Below are positions 26,712-36,741 of a stretch of 64,000 nucleotides of DNA, one piece after another (position 1 is the stretch's first letter; every line of letters starts with the position of its first letter). The DNA is taken from contig JASGJK010000049.1 in assembly GCA_049840795.1 (NCBI GenBank), forward strand, positions 1-64,000, in the 5' to 3' direction. The notes under the pieces were generated by a model. That model was not told the DNA's origin, did not search any database, and saw only the letters and a program-made list of their open reading frames with translations. The stretch is from UPXZ01 sp049840795. Lineage in GTDB: Bacteria > Bacteroidota > Bacteroidia > Bacteroidales > Paludibacteraceae. The translations under genes were made by a program, and so were the position numbers.

Positions 26712-28001
26712 TTGAAAAAAAATACCGTTGATATAATCACGCTCGGATGTTCCAAAAACTTGGTGGACTCAGAGCAATTGATGAGGCAGTTTGATGTGCT
26801 TGGTTACAATGTACGTCACGATGCTGAAAATCCCGATGGCGAAATTGTGGTGGTGAATACCTGCGGTTTTATTGGTGATGCCAAAGAAGAGAGCGTAAAT
26901 ACAATATTGCAATTAGCTGAGCAAAAAAAGAAAAATAAATCCAAATTGTTTGTTATGGGTTGTCTTTCGGAACGATATTTGTACGAATTGGAGTCCGAAA
27001 TACCTGAAGTAGATAAATATTTTGGAAAATTCAACTATACTGACATTTTAAAAGAAATAGGACAGGAGTTTCGTGCGGATTTGCGATTGGAACGCTCGTT
27101 GACCACGCCTGCCCATTACGCTTACATCAAAGTGTCGGAGGGTTGTAATCGCTCTTGTTCCTATTGTGCTATTCCAATTATTACCGGAAGACACCGCTCG
27201 CGTTCAATAGAAGATATTGAAAATGAAGTGAAATTATTAGTTGATAAAGGAGTGAAAGAGTTTCAATTAATAGCTCAGGACTTGTCTTCCTACGGATTAG
27301 ATAAGTATAAATCTTTAAAATTAGGCGAATTGGTAGCGCGACTGTCCAGCATTAAAGGTGTAGAATGGATACGTTTGCATTACGCCTACCCATCGCAGTT
27401 TCCGTACGATGTGTTGCCGGTGATGCGTGAATGTGATAATGTGTGCAAATATATTGACTTGGCGCTACAACATATAAGCGACCCGATGTTGAAAAAAATG
27501 CACCGTCATATTACAAAAGCTGAGACCATTGAACTGATAAATAAAATTCGTGCCGAAGTTCCCGGAATACACTTGCGTATCACAATGCTTGTGGGGCATC
27601 CGGATGAAACGGAACAAGATTTTGAAGAAATGAAAGAATTTGTGAAAGAGATGAAATTTGAAAGGCTCGGAGCATTTGCTTATTCGCACGAAGATGGAAC
27701 CTACGCTCAAAAGCATTATGAAGACAATGTCCCGGAGGAAATAAAACAGCAGCGTTTGGATGAGATAATGTCGATTCAACAGCGTGTCTCGGCTGAAATA
27801 AATCAAAATAAAGTAGGTAACACGCTCAAAGTAATCATTGACAGAAAAGAAAAGGATTATTTTGTAGGCAGAACAGAGTTTGACTCGCCCGAAGTTGATC
27901 CCGAGGTCTTGTTACCGATTGATACGAAGAATGTGATGGTGGGTGGGTTTTATAATGCGAAAATCACTGCGATTGACGATTTTGATTTGTACGGGATTTG
28001 A
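26712..28001 (+). CDS. rimO: Ribosomal protein S12 methylthiotransferase RimO
   Basis: 429 residues. The UPF0004 domain has its three cysteines (ITLGCSKNLVDSE, NTCGFIGDA, MGCLSERY), the radical-SAM core has CNRSCSYC, and a TRAM domain lies at the C-terminus. It adds a methylthio group to an aspartate of ribosomal protein S12. Translation appears to start at TTG 26712, since the next in-frame ATG would delete the first iron-sulfur cysteine. RimO normally follows ftsY directly in this order; here it comes after the GH97 gene and a repeat-bearing gap. Confidence 0.95.
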   Translation: MKKNTVDIITLGCSKNLVDSEQLMRQFDVLGYNVRHDAENPDGEIVVVNTCGFIGDAKEESVNTILQLAEQKKKNKSKLFVMGCLSERYLYELESEIPEVDKYFGKFNYTDILKEIGQEFRADLRLERSLTTPAHYAYIKVSEGCNRSCSYCAIPIITGRHRSRSIEDIENEVKLLVDKGVKEFQLIAQDLSSYGLDKYKSLKLGELVARLSSIKGVEWIRLHYAYPSQFPYDVLPVMRECDNVCKYIDLALQHISDPMLKKMHRHITKAETIELINKIRAEVPGIHLRITMLVGHPDETEQDFEEMKEFVKEMKFERLGAFAYSHEDGTYAQKHYEDNVPEEIKQQRLDEIMSIQQRVSAEINQNKVGNTLKVIIDRKEKDYFVGRTEFDSPEVDPEVLLPIDTKNVMVGGFYNAKITAIDDFDLYGI

Positions 28002-28070
28002 TTTTTCCATTTTTTAAGACTATTTTTGAGCGTTTATTTTCAATTATCCGACATCAATATTATTTTCAAA

Positions 28071-28352
28071 ATGAATAACAAAGAATTAATTTTAACACTT
28101 TCTTCAAAGTTAAATCTGTCCAAAGAAGAAGTTATTACGTTTTTGGAAACATTTACAGATTGTTGCAAAGAGCAGTTGGTGGAAAATAATGTAATTGGTT
28201 TTCATAGTTTTGGAATATTTGAATTGCGCAGAAAGGAAGAGCGCGTTTCGGTTCATCCTGTCACACAAGCAAGAACGCTGATACCTCCCAAATTAGTCAT
28301 ATCGTTTAAGCAAAGCAATGTGTTAAAAGAAAAACTTAACAGCGAATTGTAG
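28071..28352 (+). CDS. HU/IHF-family DNA-binding protein
   Basis: 93 residues from ATG 28071 (MNNKELILTLSSKLNLSKEE). The HU fold is recognisable: a helical N-terminal pair, then FHSFGIFELRRKEERVSVHP and PKLVISFKQSNVLKEKLN. It is cytoplasmic, dimeric and bends DNA. An upstream in-frame start at 28026 would add an unconserved extension. It ends two bases before the next gene, itself with an HU domain, so the two are probably cotranscribed and may form heterodimers (inference). Confidence 0.85.
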   Translation: MNNKELILTLSSKLNLSKEEVITFLETFTDCCKEQLVENNVIGFHSFGIFELRRKEERVSVHPVTQARTLIPPKLVISFKQSNVLKEKLNSEL

Positions 28353-28354
28353 TT

Positions 28355-30128
28355 ATGAACAAAGAAAAAATAACAATTACAGAAATTGTCGATTTAATGA
28401 CTACAAAGAACAATTTTTCCAAGAAACAAACGGAAGAATTTGTTAAAACGTTGTTATCCACCATTGAAGATACGCTTATCGAAGGCGAACCTGTCAAAAT
28501 TAAAGATTTTGGTACATTCAAACCACAGTGGAATGAACCCCGAAAAAGTGTAGATGTAAATACCGGAGATGAAATTATTATTGCCGGCTATTTTAAGGCA
28601 ATATTTACACCTGAAAGTAATCTTAAGGAATTGGTAAATAAACCTTTCTCTCATCTTGAATCGATAGAACAATCGATAGTTTCGCAGGAAAAGAGTAAAG
28701 ATGCGTCGTCGGAATTAGAAATTATTGCTGTCGGACCGATGCGCGCATTTGAAGAACAAGCAACTCAAATAAAAGGAATTTTGTACGAAATTGAAGCAAT
28801 GTCCGGTAAACAGAAAGAGACCCGGCTTGCCCAATTTGAAACCAATAACGGAAATATCGAGATCTGAATTTGAAGAAGAAGTCGTACCAAAAAGTGAAGA
28901 GAATAGTCGCTCTATTGAGGAGGCGGAGCAAAATGAGATGCTCGAACCGATTGTTGAAGAAAAATTGTCGAAAGACGAAGCCATAACGTTAAAACTGGAA
29001 TCAGAAACTGAGGAAAAATCATCGGAATACGTAGAAAATCAATATTCGTTTGGAAATAGTAGCACACGTAAAAATCGAAAGAAAACAGAACGAGAAGAGC
29101 GAAAAAAACGCAAACGAGAAGAAATACTAAAGTATTTCTCGGAAAATAAATTTGACCTGGTGCGCGAGGTAAATTCGCAAGAGAATGAAGACAGAAAGAT
29201 TGAATCAGAGGAGGCTGAGAAACAAAATGTTCTAATAGCCGAATCGCTTTCGGAAGAAATAAATAAGGAGGCTACGATAGAAGTTTCCAATGTTTATAAT
29301 TCGGGTTTATCTGCAAAATCGCTAGACGATGAGGAAGTTGTCGATAATACGGATGAAGAGCAGAATGAAACTTGGGAAGAAGATGAGGCTAATAATGAAA
29401 TTTCAGAGCTTAGCGAGTCGCCAACGCTTGATACTGCCAAAATTGAGATAGAAACGCAGATACTCCGCGAAGAGGCGCAAAGAAAAGAGGATATTTTATC
29501 TGAAAAAGAGAGTAGTTTTACTGAATCGGTTGTTATCGAAATGTCTGATACACCGAAATTGCAACAGGAAAATATAGACTATACCTTTACCTCTATAAGA
29601 AGAAAACGGAATCGACTTTGGTGGTTTATTCTTATTCCAACTTTTCTTGCTATCGCAGTTTTGGGTGTTTGGTACTATTTACCGGTCATAAAATCGTATT
29701 TGTCACCTTATTTACCGACTAAAAAAGAGCAGGTACAAATTCCTCCAAAAGCAGTTGCTGCTCCGGTAGATGTAGTGAAACCGACAGTAACATCCGATAC
29801 GTTAACACAATCAACATCCGATGAATCTCTTGCGGAGAAAGACGTTTTTGCCGTCAAACGTGAGTATAAAGAGTTTGTTGGTTCCGAGGTGATGAAACCA
29901 GGGATTCAATTGAGTTTGTTGGCTAAAAGGTATCTGAATCATCGATATTTTTGGGTGTATATCTACGAGGCAAACAAAGATGTAATCAAAGACCCAAATA
30001 ATATTGCTGTAGGAACCGTAATAAGAATACCGAAGGTTGATCCGTATTTGATTGATGTAAATAATCCGGAATGTTTTAAGTATGCTGAACGGCTTGCTAA
30101 TGAGTATCTTAGCAAGAATAAAAAATAA
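28355..30128 (+). CDS. HU domain - transmembrane - LysM-like fusion protein, frameshifted
   Basis: The N-terminal HU/IHF-like domain is MNKEKITITEIVDLMTTKNN ... FTPESNLKELVNKPF (about 28355-28650). A long acidic, Glu/Ser-rich coiled region follows, then one transmembrane helix (WWFILIPTFLAIAVLGVWYY, about 29619-29680) and a C-terminal LysM-like domain (PGIQLSLLAKRYLNHRYFW ... VGTVIRIPKVDP, about 29890-30045). The frame changes between 28773 and 28865; the best reading leaves frame 2 near 28855 (FETNNGN) and enters frame 3 at SRSEFEEEV, giving about 590 residues. With HU inside and LysM in the periplasm, it could link nucleoid and cell wall. Two overlapping separate proteins are the alternative. 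Confidence 0.75.
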
Positions 30129-30189
30129 AAATATTTGAACTACAACGTTGAAGTAATAAGTACATAATAATTATTATTGATATGTTTTT

Positions 30190-30320
30190 CACCACATAGT
30201 ACACATAGTTTTTATCCCGCAAATCGGGACGGGATTCAGCAACCTAAAAAGTATCCTAAGATACTTTTACTATGTGAACGAAGTGCTTTTTAAGATTGTT
30301 TTACTATGTGTTCTACTGTG
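30190..30320. repeat. CACATAG/CTATGTG inverted repeat with internal hairpin
   Basis: Direct CACATAGTACACATAGT units on the left and ACTATGTG units on the right are inverted copies. Between them is a hairpin, AAAAGTATC/GATACTTTT (30247-30268). The layout resembles 8490-8640. Confidence 0.6.
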
Positions 30321-30499
30321 TTTAAAATATATCATTAATTGTTTCTAATTACTTAAGAAAATTGGTTGTTTCCAAAATCTCATTTTTTTTACCTAATTGA
30401 ATTCTGTGTTTTCAATGAAATGTTGAAGAATTTTACACCCAACTTTTACACTATTTTAAATATTGTGTGTAAATTTCAGAATATTTCATTTTTTTGTTT

Positions 30500-30507
30500 T
30501 ATCTTTG
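30500..30507 (+). promoter_or_regulatory. -7 element (TATCTTTG) of the beta-barrel gene
   Basis: TATCTTTG, 37 bases before the ATG at 30544. The -33 region is only a weak TTTC. Confidence 0.5.
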
Positions 30508-30543
30508 TATAAATAAATATTAATTTAAATTTCAATAATTATT

Positions 30544-31266
30544 ATGAAAACAGTTAAATTCTTTTTTATCGTAGTATTAATAACTACTGTATCTGCAATT
30601 AATGCACAAATTACGTTAGGAGTAAGAGGTGGGCTTAATTTATCCAACATTTCAAGTAGTGAAACGGAAGAAAACGACTTGCTAAAATCTAAGCTTGGAT
30701 TTCATGCGGGTTTGGCTGCCGAATACAATCTTGCACCATCAATGGCTGTTCAATCCGGCTTGTTTTTAACCACAAAAGGAGCCACCATGAATGAAACTAA
30801 TACAGCGGAAATTGGTGAAGATGCAACGCTTACAATGACAGCAAAAGCAACAATGAATGCAATGTACTTGCAAATTCCTGTTCATTTTGCATATAAAGCG
30901 GACATTAATTCTTCAATGAGATTTGTTGTTAGTGCGGGTCCTTATGTAGCTTACGGAGTAGGAGGCAATTCATCTGCAAAACTCAGTTATAAAACTACCG
31001 GAACAATTGATAGTGAAATTAAAGAATACATTGACAATATCGTTAAGGAAATGCAGGACGAATTGGATGACCAAAAAACAAAAACTTTCGATAAAGAAGA
31101 TGGATTAAAACCTTTTGATTTTGGAGTTGGAATAAGTGGAGGATTTGAATTCGGAAAAATTGTTACTAAAATTGGTTGGGATATGGGATTGATTAACATA
31201 GCAAGAGATAGTGAAACTACTGCAAAGAATATGAATGCCTATCTGACTGTTGGATATAATTTTTAA
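30544..31266 (+). CDS. PorT/OmpX-like outer membrane beta-barrel protein
   Basis: 240 residues. The signal peptide (MKTVKFFFIVVLITTVSAINAQ) is followed by ITLGVRGGLNLSNIS, the common opening of the PF13568 outer-membrane beta-barrel family, alternating strands (AVQSGLFLTTKGA, YLQIPVHFAYK, RFVVSAGPYVAYG) and a C-terminal aromatic residue (VGYNF) typical of BAM substrates. An insertion rich in Lys/Asp (about residues 160-185) is probably an extracellular loop. The ligand is unknown. It has its own promoter and terminator. Confidence 0.85.
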   Translation: MKTVKFFFIVVLITTVSAINAQITLGVRGGLNLSNISSSETEENDLLKSKLGFHAGLAAEYNLAPSMAVQSGLFLTTKGATMNETNTAEIGEDATLTMTAKATMNAMYLQIPVHFAYKADINSSMRFVVSAGPYVAYGVGGNSSAKLSYKTTGTIDSEIKEYIDNIVKEMQDELDDQKTKTFDKEDGLKPFDFGVGISGGFEFGKIVTKIGWDMGLINIARDSETTAKNMNAYLTVGYNF

Positions 31267-31293
31267 GCTTAAAAACAATAAAATAAAAGTAAT

Positions 31294-31327
31294 AAGAGCA
31301 ATCTCAAAATTTGAGATTGCTCTTTTG
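31294..31327 (+). terminator. Terminator of the beta-barrel gene
   Basis: AAGAGCAATCTCAAA (31294-31308) pairs with 31310-31324 and is followed by T. Confidence 0.85.
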
Positions 31328-31481
31328 TTTTGTATTAAGCGTTTTTATCATTATAAAAAGAAATAACCGCAAAAAAACATATGAATTAAATTCAAAATGG
31401 CTATTATAGCCCACTATTACTTAATAATCTAAATTCAGATTAAGAAGTGTTAAATGGATGATTTAACACTTTAATATGTTA

Positions 31482-31489
31482 TATCTTTG
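31482..31489 (+). promoter_or_regulatory. -7 element (TATCTTTG) of the moxR-bat operon
   Basis: TATCTTTG, 35 bases before the moxR ATG (31524). No clear -33 TTTG. Confidence 0.5.
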
Positions 31490-31523
31490 CATAAAGAAAA
31501 ACCAATTTTTAGCATTAAATAAT

Positions 31524-32519
31524 ATGAACCAACTTGTTGATATTAAAGAGTTAAACGAGCGTATTGAACGTCAGAGCGCTTTTGTAGATGCCATTGTAAT
31601 GGGAATGGATAAAGTTATTGTCGGGCAAAGGCATTTGGTGGAGTCATTGTTGATAGGGCTACTGTCAGATGGACATATACTCCTTGAAGGTGTGCCTGGG
31701 TTGGCAAAAACATTAGCTATCAAAACATTATCGGATTTGATAAAAGCAAAATTCAGTCGAATTCAATTTACTCCTGATTTGTTGCCTGCCGATGTTGTAG
31801 GTACAATGATTTATAGCCAGAAAAAAGAAGAATTCAGCATCCGTAAAGGACCTGTTTTTGCCAATTTTATTTTAGCGGACGAAATAAACCGCGCGCCGGC
31901 AAAAGTACAGAGTGCTTTGCTCGAAGCTATGCAGGAACGTCAAGTGACGATCGGTGAACAAACCTACAAGTTAGAAGAACCTTTTTTGGTGTTGGCTACT
32001 CAAAACCCCATTGAGCAAGAAGGGACTTATCCACTTCCGGAAGCGCAGGTGGACCGTTTTATGCTCAAAGTGATTATTAATTATCCTAAAAAAGAAGAGG
32101 AAAGATTAATTATTCGCCAGAATATAAATAAAGAGAAACCGACCGTTTCACCTATTTTGTCCCCTGATGATATTATTGCTGCACGCGATGTGGTTCGTCA
32201 GGTGTATATTGATGAAAAGATTGAAAAATATATCGTTGATATTGTGTTTGCCACACGTTTTCCCCAAGATTACGGGTTAGACTCGATGAAAAATATGATA
32301 TCGTTTGGTGCATCGCCTCGTGCCTCAATTAACTTGGCATTAGCGGCGCGTGCTTATGCTTTTATCAAACGCCGCGGGTATGTAATTCCGGAGGATGTAC
32401 GTGCTGTATGTTACGATGTTCTACGCCACCGTATTGGTCTAAGCTACGAAGCCGAAGCAAACAATATAACATCCGAAGCAATAATTACTGATATTCTTAA
32501 TTCGGTAGAAGTACCTTAA
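31524..32519 (+). CDS. MoxR-family AAA+ ATPase
   Basis: About 331 residues from ATG 31524 (MNQLVDIKELNERIERQ). The AAA_3 core shows Walker A EGVPGLAKT, Walker B FILADEINRAPAK and LATQNPIEQEGTYPLPEAQ. The C-terminal lid ends with RHRIGLSYEAEANN. MoxR ATPases work with VWA-domain partners to fold or activate target proteins. It is the first gene of the operon that continues with DUF58, a DUF4381-like protein and batA-batE, the standard MoxR-Bat arrangement. The longer upstream start is less likely because it overlaps the promoter. Confidence 0.95.
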   Translation: MNQLVDIKELNERIERQSAFVDAIVMGMDKVIVGQRHLVESLLIGLLSDGHILLEGVPGLAKTLAIKTLSDLIKAKFSRIQFTPDLLPADVVGTMIYSQKKEEFSIRKGPVFANFILADEINRAPAKVQSALLEAMQERQVTIGEQTYKLEEPFLVLATQNPIEQEGTYPLPEAQVDRFMLKVIINYPKKEEERLIIRQNINKEKPTVSPILSPDDIIAARDVVRQVYIDEKIEKYIVDIVFATRFPQDYGLDSMKNMISFGASPRASINLALAARAYAFIKRRGYVIPEDVRAVCYDVLRHRIGLSYEAEANNITSEAIITDILNSVEVP

Positions 32520-32609
32520 TTAATGTGCTGATTAGAGAATGCGCCGATATGCCAATTGGATTGGAATGTATTGGCAAATTAATAAATTGGCAAATTAGCA
32601 AATTGAATT

Positions 32610-33476
32610 ATGGAGACTCAGGAATTATTAAAAAAGGTGCGGAAGATTGAGATTAAAACGCGTGGATTATCCCAAAATATTTTTGCGGGACAATACCATT
32701 CAGCGTTCAAAGGGCGGGGTATGACATTTTCTGAAGTACGCGAATATCAGTATGGTGACGATGTTCGTAGTATCGATTGGAATGTGACGGCTCGTTTCGG
32801 ACACCCCTTTATTAAAGTTTTTGAAGAAGAACGTGAACTTACCGTGATGCTTTTGGTGGATGTTTCAGGAAGTCGTGACTTTGGTACTACCGAGAATCTG
32901 AAAAAAGACATCATTACCGAAATTGCAGCTATATTGGCTTTTTCTACAATTCAGAACAACGATAAGATTGGAGTGATTTTCTTTTCGGATAAAATAGAGA
33001 AATTTATTCCTCCTAAAAAAGGGAAAAAACACGTACTACAAATTATTCGTGAACTACTCGTTTTCGAACCGGAAAGCAATAAAACCGATATAGCGGGTGC
33101 TTTGCGCTATTTTACCAATGCCATCAAAAAAAGTTCAACAGCTTTTGTTATTTCCGATTTTATGAGCGAAAGCTTTGATCACACCTTGACCATCGCTAAT
33201 CGCAAACATGATATTGTTGCCATACAAGTATATGATGTAAGAGAAACCGCTCTGTCAAATGTAGGTCTTATCAAGCTCAAAGATGCTGAAACCGGTGAAC
33301 GGGTATGGGTTGATACGTCGGATAAACGCTTACGCACAACCTATAAACATGCTTGGGACGAACGTCAATTGGCTTTACAGAAGGTTTTTTCGCAATCCGG
33401 TGTTGACTCGGTTTCGGTGGCAACAAACGAAGATTATGTGAAATCGTTAATAAAATTATTCAGATTGAGAGCGTAG
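32610..33476 (+). CDS. DUF58 / VWA-like protein of the Bat operon
   Basis: 288 residues, soluble. DUF58 signature FKGRGMTFSEVREYQYGDDVRSIDWNVTAR is visible near residues 30-60 and the VWA metal-site segment LLVDVSGSRDFG near 90. Partners of MoxR ATPases have this domain; its function is adapter-like. It lies 90 bases after moxR on the same strand. No membrane segment is seen, unlike BatA and BatB. Confidence 0.9.
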   Translation: METQELLKKVRKIEIKTRGLSQNIFAGQYHSAFKGRGMTFSEVREYQYGDDVRSIDWNVTARFGHPFIKVFEEERELTVMLLVDVSGSRDFGTTENLKKDIITEIAAILAFSTIQNNDKIGVIFFSDKIEKFIPPKKGKKHVLQIIRELLVFEPESNKTDIAGALRYFTNAIKKSSTAFVISDFMSESFDHTLTIANRKHDIVAIQVYDVRETALSNVGLIKLKDAETGERVWVDTSDKRLRTTYKHAWDERQLALQKVFSQSGVDSVSVATNEDYVKSLIKLFRLRA

Positions 33477-33575
33477 TCGTCAGAAATTTTTATGTTGATG
33501 AAAAATTCCACGTTGCTCTACATTAATTCGTTTGAGATGGAGCAGCAAACTCGAAAATTGAAAACAGCAAGCCGT

Positions 33576-34547
33576 ATGAAACATAAGTTATTACATTTTT
33601 TTCTTGTTTTACTTTTAAATACAGGATTTTTGCAAGCGCAATCTTATACAGTAAAAGCTAAAATCGACTCCACACAAATGTGGATTGGTAATCAAACGGC
33701 GTTAAGATTTGAGGTTGTACAGTCGCCTACGGAAAGGGTAAATTTTCCTTTGTTTTCAGATACAATTGTGGGAGCTTTGGAAATTGTACGGCAACAGAAA
33801 TTGGATACCGTAAAGCTTTCTGAAGATAAAATCCAAGTGAACGCACATTACGTCGTAACTTCGTTTCACGATTCTTTGGTGTATGTGCCGGCTTATCCGT
33901 TTGTATCAGGTAAAGATACTGTGTGGAGTAATACTCTTTCGATAAAAGTAGTTCAACCTTTCAAAATCGATACTACATCGAATGTCATAGCCGATATAAA
34001 ACCGGTGTTCAAACCCAAATTTAATTGGGTAGAGTTTTTTAAGAAATTCTTTTTAATAGCATTGGTCATCGCGTTGGGTATCGTACTTTTCTTTTTAATC
34101 CGTAGGTTTATGGGCAAAAAACGAATATTTACCTCAGAAAAACCCAAGCCGATTGTTCCGGCGCATATTGAGGCGCTCGAAAGGTTAGATAAGATTAAAA
34201 ATACCAAGGCTTGGCAACAAGGCAGAATTAAAGAATATCACACGGAACTCACAGATGTAATCCGTAATTATATTGAGCGGGCATTTAACATTAACAGTAT
34301 GGAGATTACCTCCGGCGAATTATTACAAAAAATGGAATTTCTTAAGTTCGATAAAGCTGCTGCTTATGATGGACTCAAACAAATTCTGCAAGTTGCCGAT
34401 TTGGTAAAATTCGCTAAGTGGTCACCGTCCATGAGCGACAACGATTTAAGTTTGCTGAACGCTTATTTGTTTGTAAATCAAACAAAAATCGAAGAAGTAA
34501 AACAATCCGAAGAGACATCGGAAAATTCAGATGATATAGAGAAATAG
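33576..34547 (+). CDS. DUF4381-like signal-peptide membrane protein of the Bat operon
   Basis: About 323 residues from ATG 33576, selected because it opens a signal peptide (MKHKLLHFFLVLLLNTGFLQAQ); in-frame starts at 33492 would put a hydrophilic leader before it. An extracytoplasmic beta-rich domain (about 23-150) is followed by one transmembrane helix (FFLIALVIALGIVLFFLIRR) and a cytoplasmic helical domain (EYHTELTDVIRNYIERAF). It has the same membrane plan as BatD and occupies the usual slot between the DUF58 gene and batA. Confidence 0.8.
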   Translation: MKHKLLHFFLVLLLNTGFLQAQSYTVKAKIDSTQMWIGNQTALRFEVVQSPTERVNFPLFSDTIVGALEIVRQQKLDTVKLSEDKIQVNAHYVVTSFHDSLVYVPAYPFVSGKDTVWSNTLSIKVVQPFKIDTTSNVIADIKPVFKPKFNWVEFFKKFFLIALVIALGIVLFFLIRRFMGKKRIFTSEKPKPIVPAHIEALERLDKIKNTKAWQQGRIKEYHTELTDVIRNYIERAFNINSMEITSGELLQKMEFLKFDKAAAYDGLKQILQVADLVKFAKWSPSMSDNDLSLLNAYLFVNQTKIEEVKQSEETSENSDDIEK

Positions 34548-34631
34548 TTTTTTGTAGTTTGATATGTGCCGTTAAAATGAAAAGATACAAACGATACAAC
34601 CCAACAACACGAAGTAAATAACACGAAGTAT

Positions 34632-35615
34632 ATGACATTTCATAATCCGGGATATTTGTTTTTTTTACTACTACTGATACCTATCGGTTTTTGGTATTGG
34701 TGGAAAATGCGAAATTCAGATGCAAGTATTCAAATCTCGTCTTTGAAAAAACTGAAAGAATTTCCAAAAACGAAGCGTCTTAAATTTCGCCACTTACCGT
34801 TTATTTTACGAATGCTGTCATTAGCAGCGCTCATTCTTGCTATGGCACGTCCCCAATCGTCCAGTAGTTGGAGATCGGAAACTACCGAGGGGATAGATAT
34901 AATGATGTCGATGGATATTTCGGGTACGATGCAAGCCGAAGATTTGCGTCCTAACCGTATTGAAGCTGCCAAGTCGGTAGCGTCAGAGTTTATTGTTTCG
35001 CGTCCCAATGACAACATCGGCTTGGTTGTGTTTGCTGCTGAGAGTTTTACACTTTGTCCGCTTACCATTGATCACAACGTATTGCTAAACCTGTTCTCAA
35101 GTGTAAAATACGGAATGATTGAAGATGGTACGGCGATTGGGCTCGGATTGGCAAATGCCGTTAATCGTGTGAAAGAAGGTAAATCAAAATCCAAAGTAGT
35201 GATTTTATTGACCGATGGTTCAAACAATCAAGGAGATATAGCCCCAATTACAGCGGCTGAAATTGCAAAAACATTTGGCATTCGCGTTTATGCCATCGGC
35301 ATTGGTTCACACGGAATGGTGAATATACCTGTTCCCACGCCTTTTGGGGTACAATACCAAAAGATGCAGTCTGAATTTGATGAAGAGACACTTAAACAAA
35401 TAGCTGATAAAACTGGAGGAAAATACTTCAGAGCCACCAACAATGCCAAGTTAAGAGAAATTTATCAGGAAATAGATCAATTGGAAAAAACAAAAATAAA
35501 TGTCAAAGAATTTAGTAATAAAACTGAATTGTTCTACGTATTTGGTCTGTTGGCATTTTTACTTTTGTTTGCCGAGATGTTATTAAAAAACACTTGGCTT
35601 CGTACGGCACCGTAG
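34632..35615 (+). CDS. batA: Aerotolerance protein BatA (VWA domain)
   Basis: 327 residues. Two N-terminal membrane helices (PGYLFFLLLLIPIGFWYWW; LPFILRMLSLAALILAMA), a von Willebrand A domain with metal site MSMDISGTMQAEDLRPNR and VILLTDGSNNQGD, and a last helix (YVFGLLAFLLLFAEML). The third MIDAS-type residue of DxSxS is Thr here. The family was named from a Bacteroides fragilis mutant with reduced oxygen tolerance. It sits directly before batB, a paralogue. Confidence 0.92.
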   Translation: MTFHNPGYLFFLLLLIPIGFWYWWKMRNSDASIQISSLKKLKEFPKTKRLKFRHLPFILRMLSLAALILAMARPQSSSSWRSETTEGIDIMMSMDISGTMQAEDLRPNRIEAAKSVASEFIVSRPNDNIGLVVFAAESFTLCPLTIDHNVLLNLFSSVKYGMIEDGTAIGLGLANAVNRVKEGKSKSKVVILLTDGSNNQGDIAPITAAEIAKTFGIRVYAIGIGSHGMVNIPVPTPFGVQYQKMQSEFDEETLKQIADKTGGKYFRATNNAKLREIYQEIDQLEKTKINVKEFSNKTELFYVFGLLAFLLLFAEMLLKNTWLRTAP

Positions 35616-35698
35616 CCATCCTTTTTAATTGTGTGTAATTAATTGATGTAAAAAATAACGCTTGCCGTTGAGCAAGTTTTTAAAATACAAATTATAAG

Positions 35699-36720
35699 AT
35701 GTTTAGATTTGCATGTCCAGAATACCTGCTCTTATTTATTCCGGTACTTTTATTAGTAGCGGTATATATTTACACATCTCGGCTTCGCAAAAAGAATATC
35801 AAGTTGTGGGGAAATCCGCAGTTGATTGAACCGTTGATGCCTAACGTATCCTATTTAAGACCACATATCAAGTTTTATATCCAGTTATTAGCCATTGTTC
35901 TGCTTGTTGTAATGCTGGCTCGTCCGCAATTTGGTACCAAAGAAGAAAATGTAAGAAAAAAGGAATTGAAGTAATGGTAACGTTGGATGTTTCCAACTCT
36001 ATGATGGCGCAGGATATGCAACCCAGTCGGTTGGATAAATCCAAGCAGATATTGTCGAAACTTATTGATGGAATGAACAATGACAAAGTTGGTTTAATTG
36101 TATTTGCCGGTGATGCGTACATACAATTGCCTATTACCACAGATTATATTTCGGCAAAAATGTTTCTCTCCGCCATCAACACGCAGATGGTGCCTCGTCA
36201 GGGAACTGCTATTGGTTCGGCTATCGATATGGCTATAAAATCATTTGGTCCGAAGTCAAAGGCAGAGCGTGCTATCATCGTAATCACTGATGGTGAAAAT
36301 CACGAAGATGATGCCGTAGCCGCAGCCAAATTAGCTGCTGAAAACGGAATAAAAATATATGTAGTGGGAATGGGACGACCGGAAGGAGCGCCAATACCGA
36401 TTGGTGGTACGATGAGTTTTAAAAAAGACAAAGATGGGAATGTGGTCGTTTCTAAATTAAACGAAGAGATGTGTAATAGCATAGCTCAAGCCGGAAAAGG
36501 AGTGTATGTGAGAGCTGATAATACAAATACGGCTTTGCGTACAGTAAGTCAGCAATTGGATAAGTTGGCAAAAGGAGATTTGGAAACTAAAATATATTCG
36601 CAATATAACGAGCAATTTCAGTCGTTTGCATTTATCGCTTTGTTTGTTCTGTTGATAGATACCTTTGTTTTTGGCAGAAAAAACAAAATATTAAGCAAAA
36701 TAAAAATTTTTGAAGTATAG
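35699..36720 (+). CDS. batB: Aerotolerance protein BatB (VWA domain), frameshifted
   Basis: About 340 residues when restored. The N-terminal part carries two hydrophobic segments (EYLLLFIPVLLLVAVYIYTS; IKFYIQLLAIVLLVVMLARP). The VWA domain begins VMVTLDVSNSMMAQDMQPSR with a full DxSxS site and has VITDGENHEDD. The frame breaks at the A6 run 35956-35961: a seventh A turns RKKELK-stop into RKKGIEVMVTLDVS, the conserved sequence. This is almost certainly a sequence error. It is a paralogue of BatA in the operon. Confidence 0.9.
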
Positions 36721-36741
36721 AATGAAAAAGGAGGACTTACG

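Larger units (their letters stand above)
30129..30543. other. 415-base gap with a CATAG/CTATG repeat and the next gene's promoter
   Basis: No gene. 30190-30320 holds the repeat described separately. 30500-30507 is a -7 element for the beta-barrel gene. Confidence 0.6.
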
